From an uncultured Clostridia bacterium (GTDB taxonomy: Bacteria; Bacillota_A; Clostridia; Christensenellales; UBA3700), in contig CAMNMY010000013.1 of assembly GCA_946545105.1 (NCBI GenBank), positions 1 to 10,305 of the forward strand: a stretch of 10,305 nucleotides of DNA. Reading direction: 5' to 3'. The position numbers and the translations under genes were made by a program. This document shows, in pieces, positions 1-7,182 of the stretch (its first letter is position 1; each line of letters begins with the position of its first letter). A model generated the notes under the pieces. It was given only the letters and a program-made list of their open reading frames with translations. It ran no database searches and was not told the DNA's origin.

Positions 1-1005
1 ATCGTTTACATCATATAATTTATATGTCAAATCTAGGTTTCTAATGTCAATTACTTCTGCATTTGTTGTCTTGTATGTCAATGCTGGAACATAGTTATTT
101 TGCCCAACTGCTAATACATCGGTTGCACTATCGTTCATAAACGCATCTTCATTTTGCATTCTATTTGTCCAAGCAACTGTATAATCATTATCTGGAGAAA
201 TTGCTGTAACATAATATACAATATGAGCAGTTCTCTTAATCTCGCTGCTTGTTGCTGTATTTTTGAATGTAATTCTAAAATCACCAATAGAGTCAGCCTT
301 AAAACCTGTTGTTGTTAAGTTAGAAACCAAAGCTTGTCCTGATTGAGATACTTCGATTTCCATTCCTGCAAATGAATAAGTTCTTCCAGTAAAGAAATAA
401 TACTCATTTTCTTCCGTTGTTGAATTGTAAATCTTCAAGACTTGGTTTTGTTGAGCTGCTTGACGTTGCTCATATTCATCTTCTGTAATAAACTTAGCAT
501 ACAAGTTGATGTTTGAAGACAATTTATAAGTTGCTTTAATAAATTCTGTAGTAAAGTTTGGTTCTAAATACCAACCATCAAATACGTGTCCTGTTTTAGA
601 TACTGGAGGAATTACTAAATCTGCCGCATTAGCTACAGTAGTCTTTGAAATTAATTCTTCTCCATTATAAAAACATACATCATAATATGTTACTTCTGTT
701 GAATTCCATTTTGAATATAAACTAACCTTTTCCGATTCTAATACAAATGAATCTTTATCAAAAGCTTGAGTTAATTCTACATCCGTATACCAGCCAACGA
801 ATTCAAATCCGCTTTTAGTTGGTGTTGGAACAGTTAATTCTGAAAGCGAATCTATTACTTGAGTTGAAATAACTTGATTCCCATCATAAAAAGTAATTGT
901 GTAATGGTCTGGACGTTGTTCCTTTTTGTCATCGCATCCAACGAAAGCAAATAAAGAACAAACGACTGCAACAATTAGCACAATTGAAATTATCGCTTTT
1001 TTCAT
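1..1005 (-). CDS. Surface lipoprotein with two InlB B-type repeats (3' end outside window)
   Basis: The reading frame is open from an ATG at 1005 to the window edge (335 codons, no stop), so the C-terminus is missing. Residues 1-23 form a lipoprotein signal peptide (MKK, hydrophobic core, FVG before Cys24), followed by a charged linker. Two tandem repeats follow, at about 35-100 and 107-172. Each has the InlB B-repeat/Listeria-Bacteroides pattern: YxxxFY-G, a central P-x-x-x-GxxFxGWY, and a closing LYxKW or LYAKF. Residues from about 185 look beta-rich and possibly Ig-like (IGDFRITFKNTATSS). Such repeats occur on exported adhesion or surface proteins of Firmicutes; the ligand is unknown. The start is supported by the purine-rich site GGAGAGGGAG ending five bases before the ATG and by a promoter upstream. 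The frame is well supported; the role beyond lipid-anchored surface protein is not known. Confidence 0.85.
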   Translation of the reverse strand, partial: MKKAIISIVLIVAVVCSLFAFVGCDDKKEQRPDHYTITFYDGNQVISTQVIDSLSELTVPTPTKSGFEFVGWYTDVELTQAFDKDSFVLESEKVSLYSKWNSTEVTYYDVCFYNGEELISKTTVANAADLVIPPVSKTGHVFDGWYLEPNFTTEFIKATYKLSSNINLYAKFITEDEYEQRQAAQQNQVLKIYNSTTEENEYYFFTGRTYSFAGMEIEVSQSGQALVSNLTTTGFKADSIGDFRITFKNTATSSEIKRTAHIVYYVTAISPDNDYTVAWTNRMQNEDAFMNDSATDVLAVGQNNYVPALTYKTTNAEVIDIRNLDLTYKLYDVND

Positions 1006-1032
1006 AAAAACTCCCTCTCCTTTTCATTATAC

Positions 1033-1046
1033 GAGCGCACACGCTC
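1033..1046 (-). promoter_or_regulatory. Small GC hairpin in the lipoprotein mRNA leader
   Basis: On the minus strand GAGCG-TGTG-CGCTC forms a perfect 5-bp stem with a 4-nt loop. It lies a few bases after the predicted transcription start (about 1048) and before the ribosome binding site. It may protect the 5' end or act as an operator; this is inference. Confidence 0.4.
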
Positions 1047-1054
1047 ACAATTAT

Positions 1055-1083
1055 ATTTTATGCGCATACACGCGCGAAGTCAA
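1055..1083 (-). promoter_or_regulatory. Promoter of the InlB-repeat lipoprotein
   Basis: The -35 box TTGACT (1083-1078) and -10 box TAAAAT (1060-1055) are separated by exactly 17 bp. The predicted start is near 1048, giving a 43-nt leader with a hairpin and a Shine-Dalgarno site. The spacer is an unusual GC-rich alternating purine-pyrimidine run (see findings). Confidence 0.65.
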
Positions 1084-1085
1084 TG

Positions 1086-1104
1086 TGCCGTCTTCTAGAC
1101 GGCA
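1086..1104. repeat. Perfect 8-bp inverted repeat between terminator and promoter
   Basis: TGCCGTCT and AGACGGCA flank a 3-nt loop. On the minus strand the repeat follows the T-run of the terminator at 1107-1133 and ends two bases before the -35 box of the lipoprotein promoter. It could be a back-up terminator stem or an operator for that promoter. No T-run follows it on either strand within a few bases. Confidence 0.5.
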
Positions 1105-1106
1105 AG

Positions 1107-1133
1107 AAAAAAACGCCATATGTGACGTTTTTT
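1107..1133 (-). terminator. Rho-independent terminator after the dehydratase gene
   Basis: Read on the minus strand, an A-run leads into ACGTCA-CATA-TGGCGT (6 bp with one G-U pair, loop CATA) and then seven Ts; the A- and T-runs extend the stem. It lies about 60 bp after the stop codon at 1192. The symmetric A/T flanks mean it might also work on the plus strand, but no plus-strand gene reaches it. Confidence 0.7.
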
Positions 1134-1191
1134 GCTATTTCTCTATTAAATTATCTATATCAACATTAAAAATAACTTATTCTTTTATCTC

Positions 1192-3144
1192 TTAAGCATC
1201 TTTACGTTGAGCTTTTTCTTGAAGCTTATCAAAGAATTCTCTATCATGGTGGAATGTTGGAACTAATACTTTTAATTGTTCAATTACATCTAATTTATCG
1301 TTTGTCAAACAAATATCCCACATCTTATTTAAATCATTTTTGAATTCTACTGTATTTATATCTGAAAGCTTTCCTATCTTAATTCTATCGTTTGCTGTTT
1401 CTCTCAAACCTTCTTCTGCCATCAACAATTCTTCGTACAATTTTTCACCTGGTCTTAAGCCTGTGTATTCAATCTTAATGTCTCCATCTGGAACGTGACC
1501 TGTCATACGAATTACGTTTTCAGCAAGAGTCTTAATCTTAACTGGTTCGCCCATATTTAACACAAATATTTCGCCGCCTTTTGCAAAAGCCCCTGCTTGC
1601 AAAACTAAAGAAACAGCCTCTGGAATAGTCATAAAATATCTTATGATATCTGGATGAGTAACAGTAACTGGACCGCCCGCTTTGATTTGCGCCTCAAATA
1701 GAGGAATAACTGATCCATTTGAACCAAGAACATTACCAAATCTAACTGCAGCAAAATTAGTCTTTGTATGACCTTGAGCCATCATTTCAATAATCTTTTC
1801 GCAGCAACGTTTTGTAGCACCCATAACGTTTGTTGGGTTTACTGCCTTATCTGTTGAAATCATAATAAATTTCTTTACTTCGTATTTAGCAGCAAGCTCT
1901 ACTACATTTAGTGTTCCAAATACATTGTTCTTTACAGCCTCAACTGGTTCAGATTCCATTAATGGAACGTGCTTATGTGCAGCAGCATGGAATATTAAAT
2001 CTGGTCTATGTTGCATAAATACTTTTTCAAGTTCGCCTTTATCTGTTATTGAAACGATTTCTGCAAATAAATCTATATCTCTTCCATACTTTCTTAATAA
2101 TTCTTGTTGAATATTGTATGTTGAATTTTCATAAACATCAACGATGACCAATCTCTTTGCACCATATGCCCAAATTTGTCTACAAAGTTCTGAACCGATA
2201 GAACCACCGCCTCCAGTAACCATAACAACCTTGTCTTTAACAAGATTCTTTACATCTTCGTGATCAAAAGTAATTGATTCTCTTCCCAACAAGTCATCAA
2301 TGTTAATATCTCTCATTTGTTTAGCAACGCCAATGTCGCTAACCAAATCGCTGATAAATGGAATAACCTTAACTTGACATCCTGTTTTGTTTAAATCATT
2401 TAACACCTTTGTTCTCTTTTCTAAAGGCATTGAAGGAATCGCAAAGATAATTGTGTTGATATCATATTTCTTAATTGTTGTTTCCAATTTTTCTAAACCA
2501 CCAACAATCTCTACACCATCAACTAATCTTCCTAATTTATCTTTATCATCATCCAAAATACATACTGGATTATAAATACTTTCTGGTCTTAACAATTCTT
2601 CAATAATTGTACTTCCGCTTTGTCCGCCGCCAATTATCAATGTATTTTTTCTTGGTTTTAATTCTCTTCTATTCTTAATTGATGAGAAGGTTAATTCATA
2701 GACCATTCTACCAAGTAGCATTATACTAATGCTTACGAAATAGAACATGAAGTATACTGGATATACTTTAATCTTTTGATCGTCAAATACTGTAATTTGG
2801 TCGTTGTTAATAAAATCGAATCTTTGGTCAATACATACAAAGACAATAAACGCAACAGTGATTGCACCGATAATTCTTGCGTAATCTTTACCTCTTGCAT
2901 ATCTCCAAACAACTTTCATTGTTCTAAATGCCCAGAAAGATATACCATACAAAGGAATAATAGTGGCAATAGCTTTTAATGCCCCTTTCCAAATCTCATA
3001 GTCGATTTGTGATTGAATAATATAAATCTCACCTAATATTAAAGATAATACGAATGCCCCGATAATAATCGTTACATCCATTATCCATACAAATAGTTCT
3101 CTTACAGATCTAATTAGATAAGATTCACCTGTTAATTTCTTCAT
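1192..3144 (-). CDS. Membrane-anchored UDP-GlcNAc 4,6-dehydratase (PglF/CapD/WbpM family)
   Basis: This is a polysaccharide-biosynthesis nucleotide-sugar dehydratase expected to convert UDP-GlcNAc to a 4-keto-6-deoxy sugar, the first step to sugars such as bacillosamine or QuiNAc used in glycans. With the ATG at 3144 the protein has 650 residues, usual for the membrane-bound form. It has several hydrophobic helices within about residues 20-145, then a first nucleotide-binding fold with IIGGGQSG near 170-178. The catalytic SDR domain starts with TGGGGSIGSE near 310. The active-site segment STDKAVNPTNVMGATK (about 430-445) has Met in place of the usual SDR Tyr, as in this family, with Lys retained. 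RFGNVLGSNGSV and RPGEKLYEELL are further family signatures. A TTG six bases upstream (3150) could add two residues, but the ATG is preferred. There is no Shine-Dalgarno site and the -10 box lies 11 nt upstream. The gene follows galE by 49 bp. Confidence 0.9.
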   Translation of the reverse strand: MKKLTGESYLIRSVRELFVWIMDVTIIIGAFVLSLILGEIYIIQSQIDYEIWKGALKAIATIIPLYGISFWAFRTMKVVWRYARGKDYARIIGAITVAFIVFVCIDQRFDFINNDQITVFDDQKIKVYPVYFMFYFVSISIMLLGRMVYELTFSSIKNRRELKPRKNTLIIGGGQSGSTIIEELLRPESIYNPVCILDDDKDKLGRLVDGVEIVGGLEKLETTIKKYDINTIIFAIPSMPLEKRTKVLNDLNKTGCQVKVIPFISDLVSDIGVAKQMRDINIDDLLGRESITFDHEDVKNLVKDKVVMVTGGGGSIGSELCRQIWAYGAKRLVIVDVYENSTYNIQQELLRKYGRDIDLFAEIVSITDKGELEKVFMQHRPDLIFHAAAHKHVPLMESEPVEAVKNNVFGTLNVVELAAKYEVKKFIMISTDKAVNPTNVMGATKRCCEKIIEMMAQGHTKTNFAAVRFGNVLGSNGSVIPLFEAQIKAGGPVTVTHPDIIRYFMTIPEAVSLVLQAGAFAKGGEIFVLNMGEPVKIKTLAENVIRMTGHVPDGDIKIEYTGLRPGEKLYEELLMAEEGLRETANDRIKIGKLSDINTVEFKNDLNKMWDICLTNDKLDVIEQLKVLVPTFHHDREFFDKLQEKAQRKDA

Positions 3145-3155
3145 ACGCAAGTCTA

Positions 3156-3184
3156 ATTATACTTATATCACACGCGTAAAGCAA
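3156..3184 (-). promoter_or_regulatory. Promoter of the dehydratase gene
   Basis: TTGCTT (3184-3179) and TATAAT (3161-3156) are spaced by 17 bp on the minus strand. The start is expected near 3149-3148, only 4-5 nt before the ATG at 3144, so the mRNA would be nearly leaderless. An overlapping extended -10 reading (TG-A-TATAAG, 3170-3162) would still leave only about 11 nt of leader without a ribosome binding site. The promoter lies in the gap after galE, so the gene can be transcribed apart from nahK-galE. Confidence 0.6.
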
Positions 3185-3193
3185 ACGTTTTGA

Positions 3194-4210
3194 TTAGCCC
3201 TCATATCCGTTAGGATTTTGTGATTGCCATCTCCAGCTGTCTTGACACATCTCTTCTAGCCCATACTTGCATTCAAACCCAATCTCTTTCTTTGCCTTAG
3301 ATGGATCGGAATAACATTCTGGAACATCACCAGGTCTTCTTGGCGCAATAACATATGGTATTTTTCTACCGCTAGCTTTTTCAAACGCTTTAACCATATC
3401 TAATACGCTATATCCCTTTCCTGTTCCTAAGTTGTATGTTACAAGTCCTGAATTAGTTTCCAATTTCTTTAATGCTAAAATGTGTCCATGAGCTAAGTCC
3501 ACTACGTGGATATAATCTCTAACACCTGTGCCATCATGTGTTGGATAATCATTACCAAACACATTTAGTTGCTTTAATTTACCAATTGCAACTTGTGTAA
3601 TATATGGCATTAGGTTGTTTGGAATTCCGTTTGGATCTTCTCCAATCATTCCGCTCTTATGTGCACCAATTGGGTTAAAATATCTCAATAGTGCAATGTT
3701 AAATGAATTGTCTGCCTTATAGATGTCTCTTAGCATATCTTCAATCATCAACTTTGTTGCTCCATATGGGTTTGTGCATGGACCCAATGGGAAATCTTCC
3801 TTTATAGGAACAGTCTTTGGTTGTCCATATACTGTTGCTGAAGATGAGAATACTAAATTCTTACATCCAAAATCTCTCATAACTTTAATTAGATTCAATG
3901 TGCTAATCAAGTTGTTTCTATAATATTCCAATGGCTTTTGGCAACTCTCGCCTACAGCCTTTAATCCAGCAAAGTGGATTACAGCTGAAATGCTTTCTTT
4001 GTTGAAAACATCTCTTAACTTTTCTTCATCGCAAACATCAATTTGATAAAATTTGATTTTCTTTCCTACAATTTTTTCAACTCTTTCTAGTGATATTTTC
4101 TTTGAATTACAAAGATTGTCTACAACTACTACATCATATCCATTTTCGATTAATTCGATTACTGTATGTGAGCCAATATAACCAGCTCCCCCTGTAACTA
4201 AAACGCTCAT
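3194..4210 (-). CDS. galE: UDP-glucose / UDP-N-acetylglucosamine 4-epimerase
   Basis: This cytosolic short-chain dehydrogenase-type epimerase interconverts UDP-Glc with UDP-Gal and, by inference, UDP-GlcNAc with UDP-GalNAc. Its 338 residues are full family length. Seen in the sequence: NAD-binding GGAGYIGS (7-14), VDNL near 30, SSSATVYG with catalytic Ser124, the YGATK motif with Tyr149 and Lys153, YFNPIGAH (177-184) and the [16 protein letters not shown] substrate region (291-306). Cys299 falls where E. coli GalE has the bulky Tyr299 and human GALE has Cys307, a position known to admit N-acetylated sugars. The start is firm: CGAAGGAG (4226-4219) lies 8 nt before the ATG, and the nahK stop is 18 bp upstream, so the two genes form an operon. 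No clear terminator follows before the next promoter. Confidence 0.95.
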   Translation of the reverse strand: MSVLVTGGAGYIGSHTVIELIENGYDVVVVDNLCNSKKISLERVEKIVGKKIKFYQIDVCDEEKLRDVFNKESISAVIHFAGLKAVGESCQKPLEYYRNNLISTLNLIKVMRDFGCKNLVFSSSATVYGQPKTVPIKEDFPLGPCTNPYGATKLMIEDMLRDIYKADNSFNIALLRYFNPIGAHKSGMIGEDPNGIPNNLMPYITQVAIGKLKQLNVFGNDYPTHDGTGVRDYIHVVDLAHGHILALKKLETNSGLVTYNLGTGKGYSVLDMVKAFEKASGRKIPYVIAPRRPGDVPECYSDPSKAKKEIGFECKYGLEEMCQDSWRWQSQNPNGYEG

Positions 4211-4228
4211 TAAAAAATCTCCTTCGAT

Positions 4229-5317
4229 TTACTCTATAATACTATTATAGTATTTATAGAGCATTTTTTCCATTTCTTTTTCGTGTCTCTCAATTTCCTC
4301 TACCATCTTTAATTGAGTTCTAGCACGCACTAAATTTTGATCTTCTTCAACTATTTTAAAGTATACATCACCATCCAAATAGTCCTTCAAAAATCTCATT
4401 CCTATTTCAAAAGTCATAATCTTTGCACTTATGTGCAAAAGTTCAGCTTCTTCCTTCTTTATATTCCCCTTTATTCCTTGTAGGAATCCCATCAAAAATG
4501 CTTCATATGCTTTTATATCAAAAGTAACCTTATCTAGATCTCTTTCTTCTTCGCCAGCAGTTGAACATGCAATTCGAATTGCATCGCCAAAATCATATAA
4601 AAGACTTCCTGGCATAATTGTATCTAAATCAACTAAGCATAAAAACTTCTTTGTTTTTTCATCAAACATAAAGTTATTTAACTTAGTATCGTTGTGCGTA
4701 ACTCTAATTGGAATAATCTTGTTTTCTATCTTGTCTACGATTTCTGAAGCATAAGCTTCTCTATCTAATATAAAGTTAATTTCTTTTTGAACAGAATTAA
4801 CTCTATATGCCTTATCTTCTTTTATTGATTGCTTAAAAGCTTCAAATCTAATTTTTGTATTATGAAAATTTGGAATTACTTCAACTAATTCTTTTGCATT
4901 AAAATCATTTAAATCAGAAATAAAATTGCCAAGACCAAATCCTGCTTCTTTTAAAATGTTTAAATCGCTTGTCTGTTGATAAACTATAGAATTTTCAACA
5001 TAGTTGAATACTCTAAAACACTTATCTTGAAGGGTTAAATAATTCTTTTCATCTCTTGTTTTTATTAAATATAGCAATGAATGAACATCTTTTCCTTCTT
5101 CTTTATATTTCTTTTTCATAAAGGCTGTAACTTTTGCGATGTTATCCATTACACCTACATAATTTGGGAAAATTTGCGTATTTAGAGATTGCAAAATATA
5201 TTTTGCCCCTTCGCATTGCACAATATATGTTTCATTTATGTGCCCTGCGCCGTATTTCTCAACAGATAGTATTTTCTCGTTTATTTTAAAATTTTGTAGA
5301 ACTTGTCTAAAATCCAT
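4229..5317 (-). CDS. nahK: N-acetylhexosamine 1-kinase-like phosphotransferase (APH fold)
   Basis: This is an aminoglycoside-phosphotransferase-fold sugar kinase of 362 residues, the usual length for NahK, which phosphorylates GlcNAc or GalNAc at C1. Seen: the nucleotide-binding loop YGAGHINETY (22-31), the catalytic loop THNDTKLNN (207-215; HND where many relatives have HGD, with Asp210 as expected base), the metal-binding LVDLDT (229-233) followed by MPGSLLYDFGD (235-245). The last block is typical of the NahK branch rather than of antibiotic kinases. It precedes galE by 18 bp, echoing the nahK-galE pairing of the bifidobacterial lacto-N-biose/galacto-N-biose pathway; no lnpA or galT is visible here. 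No in-frame start lies between the ATG and the Gly-loop, so the start is firm. It has no Shine-Dalgarno site and sits 5 nt after a terminator-like hairpin, which is odd. Exact substrate (GlcNAc, GalNAc, or another sugar or alcohol) is unproven. Confidence 0.8.
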   Translation of the reverse strand: MDFRQVLQNFKINEKILSVEKYGAGHINETYIVQCEGAKYILQSLNTQIFPNYVGVMDNIAKVTAFMKKKYKEEGKDVHSLLYLIKTRDEKNYLTLQDKCFRVFNYVENSIVYQQTSDLNILKEAGFGLGNFISDLNDFNAKELVEVIPNFHNTKIRFEAFKQSIKEDKAYRVNSVQKEINFILDREAYASEIVDKIENKIIPIRVTHNDTKLNNFMFDEKTKKFLCLVDLDTIMPGSLLYDFGDAIRIACSTAGEEERDLDKVTFDIKAYEAFLMGFLQGIKGNIKKEEAELLHISAKIMTFEIGMRFLKDYLDGDVYFKIVEEDQNLVRARTQLKMVEEIERHEKEMEKMLYKYYNSIIE

Positions 5318-5322
5318 AATAT

Positions 5323-5357
5323 AAAAATATACCGCACGGATTAACCGCGCGGTATAT
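5323..5357 (-). terminator. Strong hairpin with T-run between the acidic membrane protein and nahK
   Basis: On the minus strand ATATACCGC pairs with GCGGTATAT (9 bp), followed after one A/C mismatch by a further 3 bp (CGG/CCG) closing a 5-nt loop; TTTTT follows at 5327-5323. It lies 15 bp after the stop of the 562-residue gene and looks like its rho-independent terminator. It ends only 5 nt before the nahK ATG, so it also occupies the place where the nahK ribosome binding site should be. The descending arm contains TATATT (5331-5326), which could serve as a -10 box for a leaderless nahK transcript, though no good -35 is seen. Confidence 0.75.
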
Positions 5358-5372
5358 CATATCACCTTTTAA

Positions 5373-7061
5373 TTATTTTAGAGTTGTATAATCCTTTTCT
5401 TTTGGATTATATTCATCAAGTGTTGGCCAGCCTGATAAATCTTGCTTATACTTCTCGTTTGTTAATGTTCCCATTTCTGGTAAATATCTAGCTGCCAATG
5501 CTAGTGGTGAATAATCGATTGGGCTATATGAGAATGACATATATGTGTGGTTTGTTGTACCGCCACCCTTCTTACATTCACCTGTTAAAATTGTTAACTT
5601 AGCAGGATCTTCTGAAGATACAGTTTCTTCTCTTTCCCAAGATGCGATTAAACCATTATCGAAAATCTTAATTGTGTTCTTTGTTAAAGCATACTTAGCG
5701 TTTTGTAATTGGATGTAATCCTTTGTATCCTTTGTTAAGCTTCCTTTTGCAAACATACAAGCAGCATCTGCCTTATCTTCTTTAACAGCCATTTCGATTG
5801 TATAGATATGAGTATTTTTATCATATGTTACTGTTGTCTTTGAACCATCAATGTTCTCTTTAGAGAAATCATATACAGCCCAGCCTGTTCCATATGTACC
5901 GATATAATATGTATATTCTTCATCAAATGGTTTTAATTTATAAGCATTGTCATAAAGTGTGTCTAGCTTGCCCCATGGAGAATTTCTTTGAATAATATCT
6001 TTTGGTGTTTCAACATAATCTAATGACTTTGCTTCAGCGTATGTATCTTTATAAGCATCTGTAATGAATGTCTTTTCTGGATATCCAGATACTGGATCTT
6101 TAGCCTTCTTCTTATATGTTTCTTCGTATAACTTCTTGTTATATGCACCCATTAAGTACTTATACGCAACATCCTTTTTAGCACCATAGAATTGAGCGCC
6201 ACCATTTACGCCTCTCTTATACGCATATGTACCATTGTTTAAGAATTCGATACAGTTATAACCAAACATACCCTTTAGTGTTCCTGTTAAATTTGAAGGT
6301 AAACCTTCAATATCCAACTTTGATACACCTGAAATTGTTTGTGAGAAGTAATTGTTTTGCTTTGCCTTCTTTTGGGCTGCATTTGGAGCATCTGCTTCAA
6401 CATAACCTAAACAATATGCAGCTCTAACACCTACATTGAATGTTGGGAATGTCAATGAAATACCAAGTGTAGCTGTTACGTCTGTAGCAAATACGCTTGA
6501 ATCTGTATAACAATACCAACCTGATCCCTTAACGTTGTTGTAATTTGAAATAGCTAATGAATATAATGCTGCAGCGAATTCTGCTTTGTTATTTTTATCA
6601 ACCTCTCCGCTCTTTAGCATGTCATCAACAGAATAAATCTTGCTATATGTTGCATCGCTCTTTAATTCGGCCGTCTTTGAAGCCTCATAATTTTGATATC
6701 CATTAACTGATAATAATGCTTCGAAATCTGAATCGATTGTTGCTTTTGGTACTAATAGAGGCATAACAACAAATACTACGATTAAAGCGATTGCCGCAAT
6801 ACCTACAACGGCAGAACCTATTGAAATACCAATCTTTGCACCTTTAGATAGTTTTCCTTTTTTCTTTGAGCCCTTCTTATCTAACTTTTTACCCTTTTTC
6901 TTCTTTGGTTCGTCATCAAAATCATCATCGTCGAAATCTTCGTCTTCAAAATCTTCATCGTCTAGAATTTCGTCATCATCAAGAAATTCTTCGTCGTCGT
7001 CTAAGATTTCTTCATCGTCGATGAATTCGTCTTCGAACTCTTCGTTTAGTCTCTTTTTCAT
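5373..7061 (-). CDS. Single-pass membrane protein with a highly acidic N-terminus; unknown function
   Basis: I do not recognise this 562-residue protein. Residues 7-51 consist only of Asp/Glu (33 of 45) and hydrophobic residues (Phe, Ile, Leu) at regular intervals. Residues 53-76 are Lys-rich (14 of 24), followed by a membrane span at about 77-104. The remaining ~455 residues contain many Tyr, Lys and Asn, a few Cys (184, 217, 270, 435, 496) and no recognised catalytic motif. The Lys cluster before the span predicts an acidic domain in the cytosol and a large extracellular domain (positive-inside rule). The acidic stretch might bind a basic partner or fold back on the Lys stretch; this is inference. 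The start is clear: TAGGAG (7073-7068) lies 6 nt before the ATG. Its own promoter is at 7111-7139 and a terminator follows at 5323-5357, so it seems to be a single-gene unit, divergent from nagA. Confidence 0.85.
   Translation of the reverse strand: MKKRLNEEFEDEFIDDEEILDDDEEFLDDDEILDDEDFEDEDFDDDDFDDEPKKKKGKKLDKKGSKKKGKLSKGAKIGISIGSAVVGIAAIALIVVFVVMPLLVPKATIDSDFEALLSVNGYQNYEASKTAELKSDATYSKIYSVDDMLKSGEVDKNNKAEFAAALYSLAISNYNNVKGSGWYCYTDSSVFATDVTATLGISLTFPTFNVGVRAAYCLGYVEADAPNAAQKKAKQNNYFSQTISGVSKLDIEGLPSNLTGTLKGMFGYNCIEFLNNGTYAYKRGVNGGAQFYGAKKDVAYKYLMGAYNKKLYEETYKKKAKDPVSGYPEKTFITDAYKDTYAEAKSLDYVETPKDIIQRNSPWGKLDTLYDNAYKLKPFDEEYTYYIGTYGTGWAVYDFSKENIDGSKTTVTYDKNTHIYTIEMAVKEDKADAACMFAKGSLTKDTKDYIQLQNAKYALTKNTIKIFDNGLIASWEREETVSSEDPAKLTILTGECKKGGGTTNHTYMSFSYSPIDYSPLALAARYLPEMGTLTNEKYKQDLSGWPTLDEYNPKEKDYTTLK
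6909..7043 (-). repeat. GAT/GAA/GAC trinucleotide-like low-complexity tract
   Basis: This tract encodes the acidic residues 7-51 of the membrane protein. Asp/Glu runs of four or five are separated by one or two hydrophobic residues, first as FL/IL/FI pairs and then as single Phe every five residues (38, 43, 48). The near-repetitive DNA could vary in length by slippage; steps of 3 bp would keep the frame. Confidence 0.75.
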
Positions 7062-7085
7062 AATTAACTCCTACTTTAGGTTTTT

Positions 7086-7100
7086 GCGGGTCTCTCCCGC
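7086..7100 (-). promoter_or_regulatory. GC hairpin in the leader of the acidic membrane protein mRNA
   Basis: GCGGG-AGAGA-CCCGC on the minus strand forms a perfect 5-bp stem just after the predicted start (about 7104) and about 13 nt before the Shine-Dalgarno site. It is followed by five As rather than Ts, so it is not a terminator in that direction. A 5'-end stabiliser or protein-binding site is possible. Confidence 0.45.
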
Positions 7101-7110
7101 GCATAAATAT

Positions 7111-7139
7111 ATAATACACAATATTCCTTAAAAAGACAA
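7111..7139 (-). promoter_or_regulatory. Promoter of the acidic membrane protein gene
   Basis: TTGTCT (7139-7134) and TATTAT (7116-7111) have a 17-bp spacer. The predicted start near 7104 gives a 43-nt leader containing the hairpin at 7086-7100 and the TAGGAG site. Confidence 0.65.
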
Positions 7140-7182
7140 TAAATAATTTTTTGGACAAAGCCACTTTACATAAATATAACAA

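Noticed and set aside
926..1195. An 89-codon plus-strand frame antisense to the lipoprotein start
   Set aside because: It runs across the signal-peptide region, a promoter, a terminator and hairpins of the minus-strand genes, has no ribosome binding site and no recognisable protein features.
4229..5317. Reading the kinase-like gene as an aminoglycoside resistance gene
   Set aside because: The DLDT-MPGSLLYDFGD pattern, the length and the 18-bp link to galE fit an N-acetylhexosamine kinase; nothing points to antibiotic modification.
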